DNA from: Pseudomonadota bacterium
Lineage (GTDB): Bacteria > Pseudomonadota > Alphaproteobacteria > Rhodobacterales > Rhodobacteraceae
Length of the DNA: 64,000 bases
NCBI GenBank assembly: GCA_021845805.1
Contig: JAJZVD010000002.1
Span: forward strand, 62,001 to 126,000
Direction: 5' to 3'
Positions 58,444 through 64,000 of the stretch are shown in pieces; positions within the stretch are counted from its first letter, which is position 1; every line of letters starts with the position of its first letter. Both the position numbers and the translations under genes were made by a program. Below the pieces are notes generated by a model. That model had not been told where the DNA came from. It did not search any database and saw nothing but the letters and a program-made list of their open reading frames with translations.

Positions 58444-59895
58444 ATGAGCACGGTCATCAAGGGTGGCACCATCGTCACGGCGGACCTGACCTACACGGCC
58501 GACGTGAAGATCGAGGGCGGGCGGATCGTCGAGATCGGCGCGGGGCTGAAGGGCGACACGGTGCTGGATGCCACCGGCTGCTATGTGATGCCGGGCGGGA
58601 TCGATCCGCATACGCATCTCGAGATGCCGTTCATGGGCACCTATTCCAGCGACGATTTCGATTCCGGCACCCGCGCCGCCTTGGCGGGCGGTACCACGAT
58701 GGTGGTGGATTTCGCGTTGCCCGCGCCCGGGCAGGGGCTGCTGGATGCGCTGTCCATGTGGCACAACAAGGCGGGCCGGGCGCATTGCGACTATTCCTAC
58801 CACATGGCGATCACCTGGTGGGGGGAACAGGTCTTCACCGAGATGAAGGCCGTGGTGGATCAGGGCATCAACACCTTCAAGCATTTCATGGCCTACAAGG
58901 GCAGCCTGATGGTGAACGACGACGAGCTGTTCGCCAGTTTCCGCCGCTGCGCCGAACTGGGGGCGCTGCCGCTGGTGCATGCCGAGAACGGCGATGTGGT
59001 GGCGGAACTGTCGGCGCGGCTTCTGGCCGAGGGGAACACCGGGCCCGAGGCCCATGCCTACAGCCGGCCTCCGCAGGTGGAAGGCGAGGCCACGAACCGT
59101 GCGATCATGATCGCCGACATGGCGGGCGTGCCGCTTTACGTCGTGCACACCTCGTGCGAGGAGGCGCATGAGGCGATCCGGCGGGCGCGGGCGGCGGGCA
59201 AGCGGGTCTGGGGCGAGCCGCTGATCCAGCACCTGACGCTGGACGACAGCGAATACATGAACAAGGATTGGGACCATGCCGCACGGCGCGTGATGAGCCC
59301 GCCGTTCCGCGACAAGCGGCATCAGGACAGCCTGTGGGCGGGGCTCGCCTCGGGCAGTCTGTCGGTGGTGGCGACCGACCATTGCGCCTTCACCACCGCG
59401 CAGAAGCGCACCGGGATGGGCAACTTCACCCGGATCCCGAACGGGACCGGCGGGCTCGAGGACCGGATGCCGATGCTTTGGACCCATGGGGTGAACACCG
59501 GGCGGCTGACCCCGAACGAATTCGTGGCCGTCACCTCGACCAATATCGCGAAGATCCTGAACGTTTACCCGCGCAAGGGGGCGGTGCTGGTCGGCGCCGA
59601 TGCCGATCTGGTCGTGTGGGATCCGAAGGCCAGCAAGACGATCAGCGCCAAGAGCCAGCAATCCGCCATCGATTACAACGTGTTCGAGGGGAAGGTTGTT
59701 ACCGGTCTGCCGCGCTTCACGCTGAGCCGGGGGCATGTCGCGGTGACCGAAGGCCGCATGAGTTCGCGCGAGGGGCATGGCGAATTCGTCAAGCGCGCGC
59801 CGAACGGGTCGGTGAACCGCGCGCTTTCGACCTGGAAGGAACTGACGGCGCCGCGCCCGGTGGTGCGGGCGGGCATTCCGGTCAGCGGGGTCTAG
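58444..59895 (+). CDS. hydA: Dihydropyrimidinase / D-hydantoinase
   Basis: MSTVIKGGTIVTADLTYTADVKIEGGRIVEIGAGLKGDTVLDATGCYVMPGGIDPHTHLEMPFMGTYSSDDFDSGTRAALAGGTTMVVDFALP...FKHFMAYKGSLMV; start corrected. Confidence 0.96.
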   Translation: MSTVIKGGTIVTADLTYTADVKIEGGRIVEIGAGLKGDTVLDATGCYVMPGGIDPHTHLEMPFMGTYSSDDFDSGTRAALAGGTTMVVDFALPAPGQGLLDALSMWHNKAGRAHCDYSYHMAITWWGEQVFTEMKAVVDQGINTFKHFMAYKGSLMVNDDELFASFRRCAELGALPLVHAENGDVVAELSARLLAEGNTGPEAHAYSRPPQVEGEATNRAIMIADMAGVPLYVVHTSCEEAHEAIRRARAAGKRVWGEPLIQHLTLDDSEYMNKDWDHAARRVMSPPFRDKRHQDSLWAGLASGSLSVVATDHCAFTTAQKRTGMGNFTRIPNGTGGLEDRMPMLWTHGVNTGRLTPNEFVAVTSTNIAKILNVYPRKGAVLVGADADLVVWDPKASKTISAKSQQSAIDYNVFEGKVVTGLPRFTLSRGHVAVTEGRMSSREGHGEFVKRAPNGSVNRALSTWKELTAPRPVVRAGIPVSGV

Positions 59896-60287
59896 GGCAC
59901 CAGATGCTCCAGTTCGGGCAACAGCATCACGCTTTCCTGCTCGTGCGGGTCGGTTCGCGCGATCACCGCGACGGCGGGCCGGTCCGAGATGTTCATCGGC
60001 AGGTGCGGCATGTCGGCGGGGATGTAGAGGATCTCGCCCTCGCTGACCTCCATCCGGTGTTCCAGCGCGGGGCCCCAGAACATCACCGTTTCCCCCGAGA
60101 TCGCGTAGATCGCGGTTTCATGGGTCGCGTGCTTGTGGGCCTTGGCGCGGCCGCCGGGCGGGATGGTCAAGAGGTGCATGCAGATGCCGCTGGCGCCCAT
60201 CGACTCGGCGGAGACCCCCTCGAGGTAACTGAACCCCTGCTTGCCGGCATAGCTGCCGGACGGGCGGATTTTCTGGCATGATTTCAC
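59892..60287 (-). CDS. Cupin domain protein (GTG start)
   Basis: (V)KSCQKIRPSGSYAGKQGFSYLEGVSAESMGASGICMHLLTIPPGGRAKAHKHATHETAIYAISGETVMFWGPALEHRMEVSEGEILYIPADMPHLPMN; H/E cupin pattern. Confidence 0.85.
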   Translation of the reverse strand: MKSCQKIRPSGSYAGKQGFSYLEGVSAESMGASGICMHLLTIPPGGRAKAHKHATHETAIYAISGETVMFWGPALEHRMEVSEGEILYIPADMPHLPMNISDRPAVAVIARTDPHEQESVMLLPELEHLVP

Positions 60288-60317
60288 GGGGAAGGGCCTC
60301 CGGTGGGTGATGGACGG

Positions 60318-61136
60318 ATGGCAGCGATGATAGCGCGGAACGCGGGCGGCGCACAGGTGGCACCGGTGGTCGAGGCACGGGGCGTGGGGTTGACGTTCCA
60401 GACCGCCGACGGGCCGGTGCATGCCCTGAAGGATGTGAACCTGACCATCGCCAAGGGCGATTTCGTCAGCTTCATCGGGCCCTCGGGCTGTGGCAAGACC
60501 ACCTTCCTGCGCGCCATCGCGGCGCTGGAGGCGCCGACCGAGGGCAGCCTGACGGTGAACGGGATGACACCCGACGCCGCACGGCGGGCGCGGGCCTATG
60601 GCTATGTGTTCCAGGCGGCCGGGCTTTACCCCTGGCGCACGATTGCGGGAAATGTGAAGCTTCCGCTGGAGATCATGGGGTTTTCCAGGGCGGAACAGGA
60701 CGCACGTGTTGCAAAAGTGCTGGAGCTGGTCGAGCTGACGGGCTTTGGCAAGAAGTTTCCCTGGCAGTTGTCGGGGGGCATGCAGCAGCGCGCCAGCATC
60801 GCGCGGGCGCTGGCCTTCGATGCCGACATCCTGCTGATGGACGAACCCTTCGGCGCGCTGGACGAGATTGTCCGCGACCGGCTGAACGAAGAGCTTCTGA
60901 AGCTTTGGAACAACACCGGAAAAACCATTGGATTCGTGACACATTCCATCCCCGAGGCGGTGTATCTGTCGACCAAGATCGTGGTGATGAGCCCGCGTCC
61001 GGGGCGGATCACCGACGTGATCGAAAGCCCGCTGCCGCGCGTGCGGCCGCTGGAGATCCGCGATACGCCCGAATTCATGGCGATTGCCCACCGGGTGCGC
61101 GAAGGCTTGCGGGCGGGGCACAGCTATGACGTGTAA
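60318..61136 (+). CDS. ABC transporter ATP-binding protein (SsuB/TauB/NrtD-type)
   Basis: VHALKDVNLTIAKGDFVSFIGPSGCGKTTFLRAIAALE...LSGGMQQRASIARALAFDADILLMDEPFGALDEIVRDRLNEELL. Confidence 0.92.
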   Translation: MAAMIARNAGGAQVAPVVEARGVGLTFQTADGPVHALKDVNLTIAKGDFVSFIGPSGCGKTTFLRAIAALEAPTEGSLTVNGMTPDAARRARAYGYVFQAAGLYPWRTIAGNVKLPLEIMGFSRAEQDARVAKVLELVELTGFGKKFPWQLSGGMQQRASIARALAFDADILLMDEPFGALDEIVRDRLNEELLKLWNNTGKTIGFVTHSIPEAVYLSTKIVVMSPRPGRITDVIESPLPRVRPLEIRDTPEFMAIAHRVREGLRAGHSYDV

Positions 61137-61196
61137 GGGATTGTCGAACTTTGTGAAATCGTGCCGCCAAGCCATCGCGGCCGCAGGGAGGCGCGG

Positions 61197-62060
61197 ATGA
61201 AATCGGCGGGCCCCGTGCTGACGGTGCTGATCGCGATCCTGGCGCTGTGGTACGCGGGCGCGGTCTGGATGAATGCGCAATGGGTCCGCGACCAGGCCGA
61301 GCGCGCCGGGCAGACGGTTACCTGGGAACAGATCGTGCCGCAAACGATGAACCAGAGCCGCCCGGTGCTGCCTGCGCCGCATCAGGTGGCGGTGGAACTG
61401 TGGAAGGCGGTGGTGGTGACGCCGCCCACCTCGAAGCGGAGCCTGATCTACCACGCCTGGGTCACGCTGAGCGCGACGCTGCTGGGCTTTGCCATCGGCA
61501 CCGGGGCCGGCATTCTCCTGGCGGCGGGGATCGTGCACAACCGGGCGATGGACATGAGCGTGATGCCCTGGGCCATCGCCAGCCAGACGATCCCGATCCT
61601 GGCGGTGGCGCCGATGATCATCGTGGTGCTGAATTCCATCGGCATCACCGGGCTGGTGCCCAAGGCGATCATCTCGGCCTATCTCAGTTTCTTCCCGGTG
61701 GTGGTGGGCATGGTGAAGGGCTTCCGCAGCCCCGACGCGATGCAGCTTGACCTGCTGAAGACCTATAGCGCCAGCCGGATGCAGGCGTTCTGGAAGCTGC
61801 GGCTGCCCTCGTCGATGCCCTATCTCTTCGCCTCGCTGAAGGTGGGGGCGGCGGCGGCGCTGGTCGGCACCATCGTGGGCGAACTGCCCACCGGGGCGGT
61901 GGCGGGGCTTGGCGCGCGGCTTCTGTCGGGCAGCTACTACGGGCAGACGGTGCAGATCTGGGCCGCGCTGTTCGTTGCGGCGGCGCTGGCGGCGGGGCTG
62001 GTCATCGTGATCGGCATGGTGCAGCGCGTGACGCTTCGGCGGATGGGGATGCTGCGATGA
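61197..62060 (+). CDS. ABC transporter permease
   Basis: MKSAGPVLTVLIAILALWYAGAVWMNAQWV...KAIISAYLSFFPVVVGMVKGFRSPDAMQLDLLKTYSASRMQAFWKLRLPSSMPYLFASLKV; start corrected. Confidence 0.92.
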   Translation: MKSAGPVLTVLIAILALWYAGAVWMNAQWVRDQAERAGQTVTWEQIVPQTMNQSRPVLPAPHQVAVELWKAVVVTPPTSKRSLIYHAWVTLSATLLGFAIGTGAGILLAAGIVHNRAMDMSVMPWAIASQTIPILAVAPMIIVVLNSIGITGLVPKAIISAYLSFFPVVVGMVKGFRSPDAMQLDLLKTYSASRMQAFWKLRLPSSMPYLFASLKVGAAAALVGTIVGELPTGAVAGLGARLLSGSYYGQTVQIWAALFVAAALAAGLVIVIGMVQRVTLRRMGMLR

Positions 62061-62902
62061 CCTGGCTGATCCTGGCGGCTCTGGTCTGGGCGGGGGGCTG
62101 GGGCCTGAACGTGGCGCTGTCGCGTTCGGCGCTGGCCGCGACGCGGGGCGGGCGGCTTCTGGTGCCCGCGATCTTCGGCGCCGTGATCCTGTTCGTCTGG
62201 GAGGCGGTGGTGCGCGGGCTGAACGTGCCCGGCGTGATCCTGCCGCCCCCCACCGCCATCGCGGAACGGCTGGTCGAGAACGTCCCGCTGTTCTGGCAGG
62301 ATTTCCAGCAGACGTTCCTGAAGGGCGCGCTGGGCGGCTATGCCATCGGGTGTTCTGCGGCGATCCTGACCGCGATCGCCATCGACCGCTCGCCCTTCCT
62401 GCAACGTGGCCTTCTGCCGGTGGGCAACTTCGTGGCCGCCCTGCCCATCGTGGGGATCGCGCCGATCCTGGTGATGTGGTTCGGCTTCGACTGGCAGTCG
62501 AAGGCGGCGGTAGTGGTGGTGATGGTCTATTTCCCCGTGCTGGTGAACACGGTGGCGGGGCTTGCCGCGGCGGATGCGATGCAGCGCGACCTGATGGCCA
62601 CCTGGAGCGCGTCTTACGGGCAAAGCCTGCTGAAGCTGCGGCTGCCCGCGGCGATGCCCTTCATCTTCAACGGCTTGAAGATCGCGACCACGCTCGCGCT
62701 GATCGGGGCGATCGTGGCAGAGTTTTTCGGATCGCCCATCAAGGGCATGGGCTTTCGCATCTCGACCGAGGTGGGCAAGCTGAGCCTCGACATGGTGTGG
62801 GCGGAAATCACGGTGGCGGCCCTTGCGGGGAGCGCTTTCTACGGGCTTGTCGCGGCGGTGGAGAAGGCGGTGACCTTCTGGCATCCGTCGCAACGGGGGT
62901 AA
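62057..62902 (+). CDS. ABC transporter permease
   Basis: MTWLILAALVWAGGWGLNVALSRSALAATRGGRLLVPAIFGAVILFVWEAVVRGLNVPGVILPPPTAIAERL...ASYGQSLLKLRLPAAMPFIFNGLKIA. Confidence 0.92.
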   Translation: MTWLILAALVWAGGWGLNVALSRSALAATRGGRLLVPAIFGAVILFVWEAVVRGLNVPGVILPPPTAIAERLVENVPLFWQDFQQTFLKGALGGYAIGCSAAILTAIAIDRSPFLQRGLLPVGNFVAALPIVGIAPILVMWFGFDWQSKAAVVVVMVYFPVLVNTVAGLAAADAMQRDLMATWSASYGQSLLKLRLPAAMPFIFNGLKIATTLALIGAIVAEFFGSPIKGMGFRISTEVGKLSLDMVWAEITVAALAGSAFYGLVAAVEKAVTFWHPSQRG

Positions 62903-62947
62903 GGTAACAGGGCCACGCAAGAAGGCCCGCAACACGGAGGTCGTATG

Positions 62948-63940
62948 ATGAAGAAGGTGATCGCGGGCGCCCTGGGGGCCCTGCTGATGACGACGGCGGC
63001 CCATGCCGCCGACAAGGTGACGCTGCAGCTCAAATGGGTCACGCAGGCCCAGTTCATGGGCTACTACGTCGCCAAGGACAAAGGCTTCTACAAGGACGAA
63101 GGGCTTGACGTGACGATCAAGCCGGGCGGCCCCGACATCGCGCCGGAACAGGTGATCGCGGGCGGCGGCGCCGATGTGATCGTGGACTGGATGGCCGCCG
63201 CGCTGGCCGCCCGCGAACGGGGCCTGCCGCTGGTGAACATCGCCCAGCCGTTCAAGCACGGCGGGCTTGAACTGACCTGCCTGAAATCCTCGGGCATCTC
63301 GTCGCCCAAGGACTTCCCCGGCCATACGCTCGGCGTCTGGTTCTACGGCAACGAATATCCGTTCTACGCCTGGATGGCGAAGCTTGGCGTCAAGACCGAC
63401 GGCAGCGCCGGCGGGGTCAAGGTGCTCAAGCAGGCGTTCAACGTCGATCCGCTGCTGCAGAAGCAGGCCGACTGCATCTCGGTCATGACCTACAACGAAT
63501 ATGGCCAGGTGCTGGACGCCGGGATCAAGCCGGACCAGCTTGTGACCTTCAACTACCTGAAGGAAGGCGTGGGCATGATGGAGGACGGGCTGTACGTCCT
63601 GCAGAAGAGCCTCGACGACGCGGCGTTCAAGGAAAAGATGGTGAAGTTCGTGCGCGCCTCGATGAAGGGCTGGAAATATGCCGAAGCGCACCCGGATGAA
63701 GCCGCGCAGATCGTGATCGACAACGACGCCAGCGGCGCGCAGACGCTGGAGCATCAGAAGTACATGGCGGGCGAGGTCGCGAAGCTGACCCAGGGGTCGA
63801 ACGGGTCGCTGGACCCCGAGGACTACAAGGAAACCGTGGCGACGCTTCTGTCGGCGGTCTCGCCCGACAACCCGGCGATCACCAAGGACCCGGGTGCGGG
63901 TGCCTGGACGCATGCGATCACTGACGCGGCGCTGAAGTAG
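62948..63940 (+). CDS. ABC transporter substrate-binding protein (NMT1/THI5-like)
   Basis: MKKVIAGALGALLMTTAAHAADKVTLQLKWVTQAQFMGYYVAKDKGFYKDEGLDVTIKPGGPDIAPEQVIAGGGADVIVDWM. Confidence 0.92.
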   Translation: MKKVIAGALGALLMTTAAHAADKVTLQLKWVTQAQFMGYYVAKDKGFYKDEGLDVTIKPGGPDIAPEQVIAGGGADVIVDWMAAALAARERGLPLVNIAQPFKHGGLELTCLKSSGISSPKDFPGHTLGVWFYGNEYPFYAWMAKLGVKTDGSAGGVKVLKQAFNVDPLLQKQADCISVMTYNEYGQVLDAGIKPDQLVTFNYLKEGVGMMEDGLYVLQKSLDDAAFKEKMVKFVRASMKGWKYAEAHPDEAAQIVIDNDASGAQTLEHQKYMAGEVAKLTQGSNGSLDPEDYKETVATLLSAVSPDNPAITKDPGAGAWTHAITDAALK

Positions 63941-63957
63941 GCCTACGCATCGGCGAC

Positions 63958-63996
63958 AAAGGGGGGGGCGTGCCCGGGGCCGGGTGCGCCCCCTTT
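63958..63996 (+). terminator. Probable intrinsic terminator after the ABC operon
   Basis: AAAGGGGG...CG / CG...CCCCCTTT inverted repeat about 20 nt after the substrate-binding protein stop. Confidence 0.65.
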
Positions 63997-64000
63997 CCGT

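Overview
This is a high-GC alphaproteobacterial chromosome segment; gene content and synteny (aroA-cmk-rpsA-ihfB-lapA-trpF-trpB, purD/xseA, carD, FdVI-type ferredoxin) fit Rhodobacteraceae. I saw no integrase, transposase, phage gene, CRISPR array, rRNA or tRNA. Most long antisense ORFs in the supplied track are GC-skew artefacts. About 60 genes are supported, many with starts corrected from the track. They include pepN, an atypical cryptochrome with a DUF2256 micro-protein, an ArsR/SRPBCC pair, glcB, kynU, a phosphoesterase/di-haem peroxidase pair, the ugpBAEC importer, a DedA-PAP2-LssY-like fusion, the Anbu proteasome-homologue operon (ATP-grasp, alpha-E, transglutaminase, Anbu), an SUV3-like helicase with a disordered tail, carD, rpsA/ihfB, trpF/trpB, pth/rplY, lldD, and a RutR-PydC-PydB-ABC pyrimidine/hydantoin cluster. 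The leads I rate most interesting are: (1) the Anbu operon, with a translationally coupled 2-hydroxyacid dehydrogenase; (2) a small module of two secreted low-complexity His/Asp/Ser/Gly-rich proteins plus a membrane-anchored LuxR-type regulator behind a palindrome; (3) a dispersed hairpin repeat with an invariant GGACAGAAAATG tail (5 copies); (4) two RutR-like palindromes 33 bp apart; (5) two identical ACTTAG-N8-CTAAGT operators at arsR; (6) a cryptochrome/DUF2256 pair missed by the ORF track; (7) an isochorismatase-fold pseudoenzyme. All calls come from reading the sequence and from family knowledge. No searches or computations were run.
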